Positions 22,526 through 35,600 of a stretch of DNA of 64,000 nucleotides are shown here, in pieces. The translations under genes were made by a program, and so were the position numbers. This stretch comes from Sphaerolaimus hirsutus. Taxonomy: Eukaryota > Nematoda > Chromadorea > Monhysterida > Sphaerolaimidae. Each line of letters starts with the position of its first letter. Position 1 is the stretch's first letter. The notes beneath the pieces are model-generated. The model was not told where the DNA came from, did no database searches, and saw only the letters and a program-made list of their open reading frames with translations. Location: NCBI GenBank assembly GCA_964036195.1, contig OZ038456.1, positions 8,184,001-8,248,000 of the forward strand, written 5' to 3'.

Positions 22526-22742
22526 TCCAGTGACGTGAAAATCTGCGCGCGCAGTTATGTGTCACGTTGGAAGCGTGCCAATGATAATCAAACTAGGTAT
22601 ACAATTTTTGTGAAAATAATTGGGTTGAATAAGTAAACTTAAAAAGTCACAATAACATCAATGACTTTTTGTCTTATGAATATCGTTGGCACTCTTCCAG
22701 CGTGAACTAAGCGTGCAAGGTGTAAAGTCAAAGGAGTGTACT
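22526..22742. repeat. Family C inverted-repeat MITE
   Basis: Left arm TATACTCCAGTGACG ... CACGTTGGAAGCGTGCCA; right arm GGCACTCTTCCAGCGTG ... GGAGTGTAC. Confidence 0.65.
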
Positions 22743-23355
22743 CTCGGTAGCAAATTGTCTTGAAATCGTACTCAAACCGACCCGTTTTTGAAATCCCTTG
22801 TAAACTGTCACCTCGAATTTGTTAAGCGGCATTCACACGGTTTTGATGCTAAGGCGATGTTTAAGTTGCGAAAATCTTTGAATTTGGAGATAAAATGTTT
22901 TAGTCCGGTTTTAGTTAAAATCAGTACTAATCGTGATTCATTCACAACGTTGACAATTGACAATTTTTTGCACACACACTTTTGTCGGCGGTGACAAAAA
23001 TCTAAGTTGTCGAGGTCGACGGCACATTTTTTCGCTCTTGACAAGACATAAATTTCATCGATTTTGTCAATTTCGTTAACTTTAACATGTCGAAACCGTG
23101 TGAGCGTCGCTCAAGTGTAATTTAATAAGTAAAAAACGCGTTTTTTTCTATGGAAGTTCTCACCACATTTTTTGCTTAGGTAATAAAAAAGTGTGCAAGC
23201 TTTTATTATCACTTTTCTCAACTGACTTTAGCGAATAATTTCGTTTGTACGACACTCGCGAATAATGCCGGTGGTTATAATAAAATTTAATGTTCGTATT
23301 TGATACAGTAAATTGTGGTTTTCAACTGTCATTTTCGAGTTTTCGGTTTCGTAGG

Positions 23356-23582
23356 GGCCCACCCACACTAGTTGACATCGAAATTCGTGTCAACAAAACT
23401 CAACTAAATTATGGTTAGTTATGTTATTTCAACTTTCCTGTGTGATGGAGCAAGGTAAATCTTATCGCGACGTCTAACTAGCACTGTTTCTTTTTTGTTT
23501 GATGCTTTAAAAATTTGTCTTATTTAGTTGACATTCAGTTGACACAAATTTGCGATGTTAACTGGTGTGTGTGGGCCCATAT
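23356..23582. repeat. Family D inverted repeat with GGGCCCAC ends
   Basis: Left GGGCCCACCCACACTAGTTG, right AACTGGTGTGTGTGGGCCC; the inner arms share GACATCGAAATTCGTGTCAA-like sequence. Confidence 0.65.
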
Positions 23583-23958
23583 CTGATGTATAATCTTTAG
23601 TTTATCCAACTGTACGAGTGAATTTTGATTTGTATGTTATCATTGTTAGCGATAAACCTGATAATTTCCTATGCGTATGCGTTCCAAAAGTAATGTCCAC
23701 CCAACATTATATTTTGTATCACACTTGGAACTCAATGGTTAAAATAAAGCGACCTAACATTCCATTTAGAATATTTGAATTGTCTTTATTAAAATTGTGT
23801 CCTATTTATGATGACATTCAATGGCAGAATATGAAGACATTACTTTTATTTACATATTTACAACGGTCCTTAATTTACGTGGTTTCCAAAATTCCAATGA
23901 ATGTTTCTGTCTGTGTCAGATTTATGTTCGATTTCCGCGCGTAATAATATTTACATTA

Positions 23959-24328
23959 ATATACTCCAGTGAGTTTGCACTTTGCTCGCATAGTTCACGT
24001 TGGAAGCGTGCCAACGATATTTAACACGTGCGGTTTAAAAAAAAATTTATATCAGTTGGCCCAACACAAATGTCAACTGGTTCTGATCCCAATTCAATGC
24101 TCGCTGGCGAGCCAACGATCGACCTTCAAATACAAGCTTGGAATTGGGACCGGAACCAGTTGACATTTGTGTCAATGTCAACTAGCGTGTGTGGGGCCAT
24201 TGCCATACGTAAGCGTATTCACGACAATGACTTTTTCCATCTTTGCAAAAATCGAAGTCTTGATTTTCATTGGCTCGGTTCCAACGCGATAAATAGCGCG
24301 GGTGCAAAGTATCAAGTCCATTGAGTAT
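23959..24328. repeat. Family C MITE interrupted by a family D element
   Basis: The outer arms ATATACTCCAGTGAGTTTGC and GCAAAGTATCAAGTCC...GAGTATAC belong to family C. The centre, 24056-24198, is a family D hairpin (CACAAATGTCAACTGGTTC and its inverse). Confidence 0.6.
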
Positions 24329-25053
24329 ACTAAAAAGCTAAATATAAGTTTGAACGATCCAAAATCACACTTGTGCATTACTTTTTGAGTTGGCCCTTCC
24401 ACCATCCTGCGAAAGGTAAAATACAGGTTAAATTTATTATCATTTGTGAAGCCATGGGCATTATAAATATGATGCCTAGAGCAGTCTTTTGCCAGGGCGC
24501 GCCCCCATTCTGTCAACTGGCTTAATTGGTGCCACACACTGGATGTCAACTGTTTCAGTGTCAACTCGATTTTAATTCAATTGCGGTCGCAGGACAATTT
24601 TCGAGTCGAAAGTCGGCAAAGTCGAAGGGGAATTTATATGACCATTTTCATTTGAACAGTGGTTTCGCAGCCCATAAACTAAAAAAAATATGAAAAACTA
24701 TCGCACCAGTTGACATTGAATTGGACTAAAATTGAGTTGACACCGAAACAGTTGACATACTGTGTAGCGCCATCGACACGTCTTCTATATAGCGGTTGAG
24801 TTCGCATATACACTGCATGACTCAGTTGACTGAACAATTGCGAACTTGTGCGATTATGCCAACTGCTTGGTGCTTCACTGAGAGCAGATTTGATGCTTCC
24901 TGCCAGCCCACACAAATCTGGTCTAATTGGGATTTGGGGGGGGGGGGGGCTCGGGGTAGTAGCGAAAAAAATTTGTCCCGGGATGAATATATAGCTGAGC
25001 GGCGTCCGGGATAGACAGCTGGCGGATTTGAGGGGGGGGGGGGGGGGCAGCCC

Positions 25054-26518
25054 TAGGGTTCAAACGGGATCCCGATCCCGAATCCCGAGAAATTTCGGGA
25101 TTTTGTGGTCCCGATCCCGAAACCTCAATCCCGATCCCGAAATTTGAAAAAGCCAATCCGTATCCCGAGACTGAAAGTCCCAATCCCGATCCCGAAAAAA
25201 TGCCCCAATCCGGATCCCGCACAGTTACCATTTAGCAGAGTTGGAAAAACGTATTTACGTTTACCCAAAATACCCGGTTATTTGGGTATTTATATTTACG
25301 TTTACGTTTACGTTTTCCAAAAATACCATTACGTTTTGTTACGTTTTCCTGACCGAAATACCCGGGTACTTGGGAAAACGTAAAAATTCCGATATTTAGT
25401 AGTTTCTTAGTGGCCGTGCCCTCAGATGGAACTGCATATATCCATGAATTCTCTACCGATTATGATGCTTGAGCACTTAAAATAATCAGAATGATGTGGC
25501 GATCGCTTTAGTGCAGCGATTAGAATGATTACAAACAATACCTCAAATATTTAATACAGTCCAATACATAGCCACTATTGTTTACTGACTGGAGTCAATG
25601 TTGCACATAAAAATGTAACTGTGTTTTGTCATAAACTGACAACAAATTATGAACAAAATAGTGAAAGAAATGTAATATTTATGATGAAAAATTCAACACA
25701 ATTTTAGGTTCCATCTTCATATAGGTATAGCAGATGTCATAGTATATTTTATGGGACATTTTTTCCAAAATAGGCTAAACAAACAGTTTTAAAAGTTGCA
25801 ATGCACGGAAATGGTGCAGTAGAGCGTCAATTTAGCCATGCTGGGCTTTTGAAATTTGGTAAAAGGATCCATTTGGGATATGGAAACATTTGAGCGAGTT
25901 ATTTATCAGATTGAATGACAAAAAGGTGTAACTTTTGCTCCACTTTGATGTTTATATCATCATTGTTTCTGTTAGATTATCATTTGTTATAGTTGTCTGA
26001 CTAAAAATATTGTATGGAAATCAGCAATTGACCCATATAAAGCTGAAAATAATGGTATTTTCCAGAGCAAAATGACAAATACTACATGTATAAAATTTTT
26101 ACGTTTACGTTTTTTTTTACGTATTCCTTGGTATTTTAAAAATACCTTACGTTTTAGTATTTATACTTTTGATTTGGAAAAGGTATTTACGTTTACGTTT
26201 ACGTTTTCCAAAAATACCAGTATTTGTACAACTCTGCCATTTAGACAGTGGTGTGAATGACAATGCCAGGCAGCCCATTGCGCAGTGCCTAAACGAATCT
26301 ATAGCATTGTTTTGAATGCCAATCTAATCCAACGTTTCTGGCATCCATTGTTTTGGTGTTTTGTGTCATTTTGTGAAATGTCGGGAAAAACCCTGAAAAC
26401 CAATTTTTAGGCCTAAATCACGATCCCGAAAAAACGCTAATCCCGATCCCGAAAGGTCAATCCCGAAATCTCGAAAAGCCAATCCCGATCCCAAAAAGTC
26501 GATACCGTTTGAACCCTA
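25054..26518. mobile_element. Family F hAT-like element carrying a nested hAT insertion
   Basis: Left end TAGGGTTCAAACGGGATCCC, right end CGATACCGTTTGAACCCTA. Flanking octamers GGCAGCCC and CCCAGCCC agree at 6 of 8 positions. It is interrupted at 25236-26236. Confidence 0.75.
25236..26236. mobile_element. Non-autonomous hAT, TIR CAGAGTTG, TSD CCATTTAG
   Basis: Starts CAGAGTTGGAAAAACGTATT and ends TTTGTACAACTCTG. Perfect 8-bp duplications CCATTTAG are at 25228-25235 and 26237-26244. Both ends carry TTTACGTTTACG arrays. No transposase frame is seen in its 1001 bp. Second copy: 51173-51677. Confidence 0.9.
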
Positions 26519-26568
26519 CCCAGCCCCCCCACAATTTTTGGACATTTTCAACTACCATTCCTTCACCC

Positions 26569-29529
26569 TCACCCACCAGTGTTCTGCGGCCACAGAAACC
26601 TGCTGGGGTTGCCATAAGTTCTGTCCCCGCACATTTCGAACCACCGCTGACAATTGTTCGCCTCCCATTGTCTATGCGCGTAGCCGTTTTGTCGCTGCAC
26701 GCAGAACTGGCGCATGGATGGGGCTCGGTGCGTGCACTGGCACGTTTGTCTAGGGGGGGGGGGGTAGATTGGGGGTGAGGGGTAGTAGGGATGATATGTA
26801 CTTGGCGCTGACTGCATATACCTGTACCCCTGCACTCGTACACATTTATGTCTCATGTTGGAAGCGTGCCAACGATAATTTTAACCTGCGATTTATCACG
26901 AAAAAAAAACTTTAAAAAGTTACGTAGGTGATTATTGTGGTCAAAGTATAATTTTGAAACAGAAATGACTTTTTGAAACTTATTGTGAAAATGGAAGGCA
27001 TTGAATATTAGGTAGTTAGCACATTTTCATCGCGATATACAATGAATGATACCATATTTTGATGGGGTTCTTGATGAGGCCAGGCCGCTTTACATTCTGG
27101 ACAGTTAACATTCTTCCAAAAAAGTTTTACATTCTAAGATTTCATCATATACGTGTGAGTTTACATGTGCGTCAGTTTACATTCTGTGTGAAAATGTGTC
27201 ACCCTATACCTTCGCGACACTTCACATTAGGGATGGAAAAAAGCCCTTTTTTTAACGGCCCCGCTTTTTAAAAAAAGCATGTTTAAAAAAAAACGCGCTT
27301 TTTTCGATTTTTTTCAAAAATTGTCAAGACATTACCTAAAAAAGCTCCCAAATATGGTCCTGAGTCAATATATACAGGTATAGCAGACAAGTGGCAGTAC
27401 TTGTGATGATATATAACCATAGAATTGCTATGTAATCATTTGATAGCATTATATGTGCTGATTTCTGCCAAAAAAATTCCAATTTTATGTCGACTAATTA
27501 TGTATATCGCCGTTTTTGAATGTTTCTTGACTGCAAGTGAAGTTAGGCATGGAATAGTGCTTAAATTTGGCTATAAAAGATGGCTAATACATGACAGTGA
27601 TGTTTCACAGTGTAGAAAAGTGGAAGCACATTGGCTGGATATTATTTACTACACTGACATATCTCCTCAACTTATTATTACATGATACCATGCAGGAATA
27701 GAAGCAATGCCACTAAAATGCTACAAAACCAATGAAAACAACTACCAATGGCAATTTGCATGTGAAATTATGCACTTGCGTGCAAAAAAAAATGCAGAAT
27801 ACATGGTGCATGAGTACAAAAAATTTTGCCAGCGCTTTTTTTAAAAAAGCGCTGGGATCCTTGCGCTTTTTTTTAAAAAAGCGGCGTTTTTTTAAAAAAC
27901 GCTTGAAAAAAGCGCTTGCCATCCCTACTTCACATTCCACAGGTACATCTTCTTTTTGATGGGGGGGGGGGGTGTTTATCAAATGGGGGGAGGGGGCTCA
28001 AAAAATTTTACCTACACTGACGAAATAGCGCTATAGTACTGGCACATATACAGCAACAGGTACACGATTGAGTGCATTTTCAGTGGTTTATTGTATAGGG
28101 GGACCGATCTGATGGTGCGTGACAGAAAATGCGCGATTGCGCGAAAAAACATCCAAATTTACTTTGAAAAATGCATATACTCGGCGGACATGATACTCTG
28201 CCCTCGCACTGATTTATGTCTCGTGTTGGAAGCGTGCCAATGATTATTAAATCATGCGATTTCCATAAAAAGGTGAAAAAATTCATCGATGTGAATATGT
28301 TAATGAAAAACATTATAACAACAATCAATTTTGTCATCTTTTTATGAAACTCGCACGCGTGACCCATTGTTGGCACACTTCCAGCGGGAACCACGCGTGC
28401 AAGGTGTAAAGTAACTGGAGTATAGCAAAAGTTGCATTTCTCTTAAGTTTTCAGGGGGCAGTCCCTGTAAAGTGTAAAGCAAAGTGTCAAATGTGAAGTC
28501 AAATGCAAAGTCAAATGTCAAATGTAAATAAAAGTGTCAAATGTAAAGTAAAGTGTCTAAGGTAATATAAAGTGTCAATTGTGTATCAAAATCTTTTTTT
28601 TGTATCCAAATCTTATTTATTGTATCCAAATCTTATCTTTCTGCATAAGATTTGGCCACAAAAACATAAGATTTGGATATAAACATAATATACACAATTT
28701 ACACTTTACTTTACATTTCACTTTACATTTGACTTTGCATTTGACTTTACATTTGACACTTTACTTTACACTTTACAGGGCTTGGGACTGCCACCTGGTC
28801 TCACCCCAGGAGCGGGGGGTGTGGCCGCAGCCCCCCACCCTGCCTACACCATTGCCAATAGCCAATGTTATCTCACCTGCAGGCCCAGTCGGCATCCGCG
28901 CACCCATCTATGCAGGTGCGATACTGGTTTCTGGCGTTTTCATCGATGCCTGCGAAGTCCCACTCCAGGTAGTTGTCGTAGATCTGCGTTGGGGGGGGGG
29001 GTTGTTTGCAGCGGTGGTTCTATGCACTCTAGTTGACAAGGACGCATGTGTCAACTGGTTCCCATCCCAATTTGAAGGTTGCTCACGAGCCTACCAAAAC
29101 GTTCGGATGCGAAAGTGTTGACTGTTGAATCATGTTGCAAGTTGTAGTGTTGAAATATTTATTCACAGCCGTAGAATGTAATCACAACCGCAATATTGAT
29201 TTCAACACTACAGCTTCATTTACTACAATCCATTGCTGTCAAAAACTATAATATCTAACTCGAATTCTACAAAAATGTCAACTCACATGTCCTCTGTCAT
29301 AAGGTATTTTAATACCCATAATATCTCCACACCTTTGAACATAATCCGTGCACGAATGCACAATTTTCGTCTTATAATTATCGATCGGAACGTCTTCTAT
29401 CCTATCGCAGTGATATTTATATAGTTCATACCAATATTGGCAATATTCTTCCATGGAATCGATTATATTGCCAATAGGGTGACTGGATACTAATGAAATT
29501 AGTGAAAGCAATGTAAAAAATATGGCCAT
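26569..29529 (-). CDS. Secreted Cys-rich protein with two related modules
   Basis: Three exons: 29529-29287, 28983-28877, 26749-26569, about 176 residues; an upstream in-frame Met at 29547 would add six. It starts MAIFFTLLSLISLVSSHP, a clear signal peptide. The first module reads EYCQYWYELYKYHC ... SCTDYVQRCGDIMG; exon 2 gives DNYLEWDFAGIDENARNQYR and CIDGCADADWAC; the last exon gives TCQCTHRAP, FCVQRQNGYAHRQW and NNCQRWFEMCGDRTYG before a TGA. The C-x-x-[YW]-[VF]-x-x-C-G-D motif occurs twice, suggesting an internal duplication. Intron phases are 0 and 2 and match. The family is not recognised, but the look is that of an extracellular disulphide-rich animal protein. Its start lies only about 100 bp beyond the stop of the VWA gene on the same strand. 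A family E and a hAT element occupy intron 2. Confidence 0.75.
27228..27927. mobile_element. hAT-like MITE, TIR TAGGGATGG, TSD CTTCACAT
   Basis: The 700-bp element starts TAGGGATGGAAAAAAGC and ends GCGCTTGCCATCCCTA. Perfect duplications CTTCACAT are at 27220-27227 and 27928-27935. Near the ends it has AAAAAAGCGC palindromes; the centre matches 1-411 and 1810-2476. It lies in intron 2 of the gene at 26569-29529. Confidence 0.88.
28176..28424. repeat. Family C inverted-repeat MITE
   Basis: Left TATACTCGGCGGACATGATA ... TTGGAAGCGTGCCA; right GGCACACTTCCAGCGGG ... TAACTGGAGTATA. Confidence 0.7.
28454..28797. mobile_element. Family E element in an intron
   Basis: Left end CAGGGGGCAGTCCCTGTAAA, right end GGGACTGCCACCTG. 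The arms consist of AAAGTGTCAAATG / CATTTGACACTTT repeats. It lies in intron 2 of the minus-strand secreted gene without coinciding with the intron ends. Confidence 0.7.
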
Positions 29530-29643
29530 TTTTTGGTGAGCGGCCATTTTCTGTCGATTTCTGCGTGTTGAAAAATTTCGGAAGAAATTTTTTAGGTGGG
29601 AAGGATCAATGGTTTGCTGAATTGCTGAACATACATATATTTT

Positions 29644-32600
29644 TTATTCAATTCTACGGGAAGAAAATAGACTTTTCCGATTTGTTTGTGCCGGTGTCAC
29701 GGGAAACGATGGGTAAGTTCTCAAAAAAAACACTTTCTGTGTTTTGAGTTTTTCAAAAATGAATACCTGTGTTTTGTGTTTTTTTCTTGAAAAAAACTTG
29801 AGTAATTCTGTTTTTATTTCTGTGTTTTTTGTAAAAACTTGAGTTTTTTGAGTTTCTTCTAAAAAACTTGAGTTTTCCCCAAATTTTTTTTGATTTACAG
29901 CATTTCGATCTGGAAACAGTGGTTGTCTTATAAAATATTGGTTTTGCACATGTTTTAACCCCACATTTGTGTATTCATTCAAGTGTCAAAAAAGTCCATA
30001 AAAATGTCCTATCAACATCACAACACCAGCAACAAAATGCCCAGAAACAACAATTTACGCAGTACTCCAAAATTCTTCAATGGATGTGCACTGTATGGAA
30101 GACTATGGAATTGATTTGAACTACAACTACCATGTTACCTCGAAATACCCCCATGGTCATTATTATTTTGTCAGAAAGTGTTGTAAGGATCATAGAAAAT
30201 AGTAGGCATTTACGTACCCAAAACAGGTTATAAATGCATACAAACAGGATATATTTGAAATAAACATGTAGATAGCTACACAACCTAGTACAGTCTATGT
30301 GTAGCTGCGATGCAAATAAGCAGTAATAAATACATCATGCACATTGGATACATGATGTACATCATCCCAGAGGGGGGTATTTCGAGGGGGGTGGGGCTTA
30401 TTATTTCACCAGTCCATTTTGAGGGGAGTTAATTCAAGGGGGGGGGGGTTAATTCAAGGTAATAAGGTATACTTAAATGTCGAAACTTCAATTGTCAAAT
30501 CCACCATGAGATGTGCATGCCATCTTGAATTTCTTTTTTGTACCATTATAAAATATGAATACATATTTACATAGTATAGATGCTTATCTTATCTTGTTTA
30601 GTTTAACTGAATTAATGTGCATTCAACCGCTTCGCTGAAAAAACACAGAAACTCAAAAACTTTTCTGTGTTTCCGTGTTTCTGTGTTTCTGTGTTCTCCA
30701 AAAAAAAACTCGTTTGAGTTTTGAGTTTTTCAAAATTTATGAGTTTCCGTGTTTCTGTGTAAAACAAAAACACAGAAACTGAGTTTCTGTGTTCAATTTC
30801 TGTGTTTTTTCCATCGTTGGTCACGGGCACGGCGCGTGAAAACTTTTCGCAGTAATTTTTGCCCGCATTCTCGCTGTATTTATTCAAATCACAGACGTTT
30901 TCTTCATTGCAGTTTTGGTTTGTCTGTAGTGATGGAAAAATTGCGCCATTGGCGCTGCGCACACTAGTACACCACCGAAATTTGGGAAACTCATAAATCG
31001 GCTTTGAGTTTGAACCCATTTGAGTTTACCAGGATGAGGTGTCTGTCAACTACAGTTGATGAAAATTGAAAATAACTCATTCTGGTCAACTCAAATGTGA
31101 TGAAACGGATTTATCAACTTCCCATATTTTATGCTGTACTAGACTAAAAAAACTAGCGCCAGATGAAAATGGCATGATTTCGTCACTAAATCGCCTGTTG
31201 TTGAGGTGTTATATTTATTTGCAATTACTTTGAGTTTCATATTCGCAGAAATGTGAATGAAATTGTAATCAATTCGAAATGGCTATTTTGTGTAAAATGC
31301 AGATTTAAAACATGTGCAAATCAAAACATTGAATTGATTTACACCCTATAATATTTGCGGTCGAATAGGAATCAATATTGCCAGGTGCATTTGAACATGG
31401 TTTCATAGCACACTTACTAAAATCTTAATGGAAACAAGTGGGGGTTATTGGATGTCAACTGGGCTGACTGGTTTCCAAATTTTAGTTGATTGCAACATCG
31501 TTTTTTAAGTACAAACAAACAAGTTTTTTACCTCACCCCTTCAATAACTCCCCCATCAAAATTGTCTGACAGAAGCAGGGTTGGCAAAATCTCAGAAAAA
31601 AATAAAATAAAATAAAAATAAAATAGAAAATTGAAGAATAAAATAAAAATAAAATGTAAAATTGAAGAATAAAATAAAAATAAAATACAATTTTAATAAA
31701 AATAAAATACAATTTTAGTAAAAAGAATTTTACTTAAATCAATCCTGGTCACAAACTATAAAAAAAATAAAAATAAAATAAAAATAAAATGGAAAATTGA
31801 AGAATAAAATAAAAATAAAATACAATTTTAATAAAAATAAAATACAATTTTAGTAAAAAGAATTTTACTAAAACCAACCCTGGACAGAAGTAGCAATATT
31901 AAACATATACAGTAGTTTTTTTAGTAGTTTACAGTACCCTAGTTTGTGCACTGAGTCATTGTCCCTACCTAATTTCACTTATTTACCCATGTAAATATTT
32001 ATATCTATAAACGTAAGTACAATGTATATTTATATTTTTGAAAATATTTTAGTAATGTACCCATGTAAAATTGACATAAAAAACCATGTCTAAAAAATGA
32101 CGCATTTCAGTATAAACATAAATTGACTAAATGCAAGCATGTAATTCACTGGAATGTACAAAATATTTAAAACCTATAAGTCTGTACAGGTCCCTGTTCC
32201 ACCAGAGACAAATTTAAATGAAATGATAAAAACAAAGTAAAATGACAAGTGGCAAGTTAAGAGTAAAGTTAAAAGTGAACAGTAAATAAGAAGTAAGTGG
32301 CAAATGACAACAGAATGTAATAAAAGGAAAAAAGTAAAGAGTGAAGATTGGATAGATAAATTTGGATAAAAAAAAAATTTCTTTACTCTTGAATTTTAAC
32401 TTATCTCCTAACTTGTCATTTGTCAGTTGACTTTGCATTTATAATTTGTCATTTAACTTTGCCTCTATTGGAATTGTACCTGATCTATCAATAAAGAGAT
32501 AAAGCCAGATACCAAACATTATTGATCACAGTTCTTTCAACATCACACCAAAAGTCTGCTTCTTGATTCAGCTGTAAAGTGATCAAAGTGTTTTTGATTA

Positions 32601-35600
32601 AAGTTGTTTTTTATTATATGATATTTAAAGTGGCATTTTCATTACTAAAGTGAGCTGACCTCTGCACAGTGCATTGATGAGTCCATCATGGATATGGTCC
32701 AATTTTGTGAAATCTTTTACTACAAACTTGTCTTCTTTGGATGACTCGATACCTGTGGATTGCTTTTTTATGTTGTGTTTTAGTATACTCGGCTGACCGT
32801 ACAGTATGCTCCGAAAATTATTTTGTAGATAACGCGCGGGCAACACACTAATGCATAAAAGGCCCCACACACGCTAGTTGACATTGACACAAATGTCAAC
32901 TGGTTCCGGTCCCAATTCCAAGCTTGTATTTGAAGGTCGATCGTTGGCTCGCCAGCACGCATTGAATTGGGATCGGAACCAGTTGACATTTGTGTCAATG
33001 TCAACTAGCGTGTGTGGGGCCAAATACACAGACACATGCAAAGTTTGCAAACTGCCCACTCATGAACCTCAATTGGGGTGCAAATCACAGCAAAAAGTGT
33101 CACCAAGAGCAGTCCCAGACATTGTATTTTAAATGTCAAATGTTGTGCAAAGTGTGAAAAGTCGTGTAAAATACATTGAAAAGTGTCAAATGTCAAGGTA
33201 TTTTTGCTTTTTTCCAGGGTGTGAGACTGGTAGTGTCACCAATTCTTACCTTGGGTATCGATGTACAAACTTCCCAGAGATATCGTGATAATTGTTGTTC
33301 CATTTTTCTTCAGTCCATTTGCCATCGGCACAGGGTCATCCGTGGAACTATTGATGTGAAGACAAAACATTTTGGAAGCTATTTGATTCGTATCAGATTA
33401 TATTTATTAGCATGCACGCAATCTTTCTCATGACATTTCAACAACAAAAATTGGAAAAAACGTAGGTAATATGTATGTCAGGTTTGAATGCAATTGAGTT
33501 TACCAGAATGAATAATTTTCATTTCCGTGAGCTTCAGTTGTGAAGTGATGGAAATTTTACGTGATGGATACTCCGGGAACTCAAGCATCTTCAAAGTTGA
33601 CTTATGAATTTTCCAACGTTTTGAAATTTCACAAGAAAAATAAAGTGGATATTAAATCGAGCAAATATCAACTTACTTCTTGCTCATGAAAATTATGGCC
33701 ACATCACTGACCAGTTTCCGATCAAATTGAGCCTTCAACATTGGCACATCACTTTCTGCACTGAAATTTTTAGAGAAATTTTTAAATTTAAACAACAAGT
33801 TAATTATTTCAATTAAACTTACATGCCCACATTCAAATTTGGATCATCCAACACAAACAACTTAGCAACCAATTGTTGGAATTGATTGTAATCTTTTATT
33901 GAGCTGAGAATGTACTGAGCTTGTGGGTGGCTGGCATATGCTATTAGAGCAGTAAGTGATTTTTGATCATAAAGTTTGATGTCTAATTCCTTGAATAGTC
34001 CATCGGTGATGAATGCCTTGAGCTGTGTGATTGTTTTTATGTTAGCAGAATAACAGGGGCTTTTAACCTATGGGGATGGTAGGTGTGGGGTACACTCGTT
34101 CCCCGTAAAGAAAAGGGTGGGTTACGGTAGTATTGCGTTCCAGAAAGTGTCCGTTTTGGACAGTTATATCCCATTATGGTACTTATGTCCCTCTGGTTAT
34201 GGTAGTTAAACGGACACTTTCCGGAATGCAAAACTACTGTAACCCACTTTTTTCTTTAGTGGGATTGAGTGTACCGCACACCTACCATCCCCATAGGTTA
34301 AAAGCCCCTGTTATTCTGCTTATGTTAAACAAGTTTTTAATTTGATTTTTCTGTTTTTAAATAGGTTTCATTTTTAGAAGTTGCATTTCACATTTTATGC
34401 TCATACATTCAGCTTTAAAAAAAATGTTTTTTCTTTCCTTGATGCAAAAGCAAAATAAACTTTCACAGGTGTAAATTTATTCGCTCAGGTCAATTGAAAA
34501 TTTAGTATAATTTGTTTGAGAGGAAAGCCTCAAGTCAATCACAAACAGGTAAACTGACCCGTTCAAACTCCAAAACGTTCATTCCATCGGAAACATCAAT
34601 CAAAAGGTAGATATCCAACATGATTTTCATTGGATCACATATTAGCGGGTTGGTGGTTGTTGGTGAGGCTAAAAATAAAGAAAATTGTTCAATTAATTTG
34701 CGACACTAAGTGCAGTTTCACAGTGGACGCACATGTTTCGATGTGCTGTGGCATGCAAAGCAGTGGGATGGAAAAAAACGTGTTTTTTTTCAACGACCCC
34801 GTTTTTTAAAATGATAAACGTTTTTTAAATAAAACCGCTTTTTTCAATACCTCACAGATATGGCTATGGGTCAACATACCTATATAGGTTTATGTGAAAC
34901 ATTCTTTTTATTGTTATTTTTCCATGAATCCACTACCAAAAGCCAGGACAATAAGCAACTCAGTTCAATGTCCCAACAATGATGACCAACTGGTGGTAGT
35001 GGATGTACTCGTACTGGAGCTGCTCGTGGAGGTTGTGCTGCTTGTGCTCGTAGTGCTCGTTGTTGTTGATGGGGCACCTGCATGCGGAATGCTCATGTTT
35101 CAAACATGTGCCTTCATCAGCGCTAACAGTTTACCGTATTTCCTCGAAATACCCCCCTCGTTTGACCCCCCCCCTCTCGAGACCACTATGAAACAATCAC
35201 CCCCCCCCTCGAAATACCCCCCCCCCCCCATTGAGTGTAAAGAGAACGTAGATGACAAATACGGCAGTTTGTGTTCTGCGTACTGCAGAACACACGTTAA
35301 AACAATGTCGGTGTCACGTTAGAACAGTGTACATATACTCCAGTTACTTAACACCTTGCACGCGTGGTTCCTGCTGGAAGCGTGCCAACAATGTGTAACG
35401 CATGCGATTGTCATAAAAAGGTGACGAAATTCATTCATGTAATGACGTTATAGGTAACACATCCACAACAACAATATAAATATTTTATCTTTCTACAAGG
35501 ATCGCATGTCTTTATTATTATTGGCACACTTCCAACGAGAGACATAAATCAGTGCGAGTGCAGAGCATCAAGTTTGCCGATTATACCATCTACATACTAA

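Larger units (their letters stand above)
21574..26568. other. Repeat-rich intergenic region between HP1 and the next gene
   Basis: No supported coding exon. It contains family D copies (about 21596-21790, 23356-23582, 24056-24198, 24524-24768), family C copies (22526-22742, 23959-24328) and a family F element with a hAT insertion (25054-26518). The stretch 23618-24000 has an open frame but no recognisable protein features. Confidence 0.5.

Noticed and set aside
23618-23944. 108-residue plus-strand frame
   Set aside because: AT-rich, no signal peptide, motif or compatible splice neighbours; consistent with chance.
28579-29121. 180-residue plus-strand frame with LHLTLHLTL repeats
   Set aside because: Its first half is the AAAGTG/CACTTT arm of a family E element, and its second half is antisense to the minus-strand exon 28877-28983.
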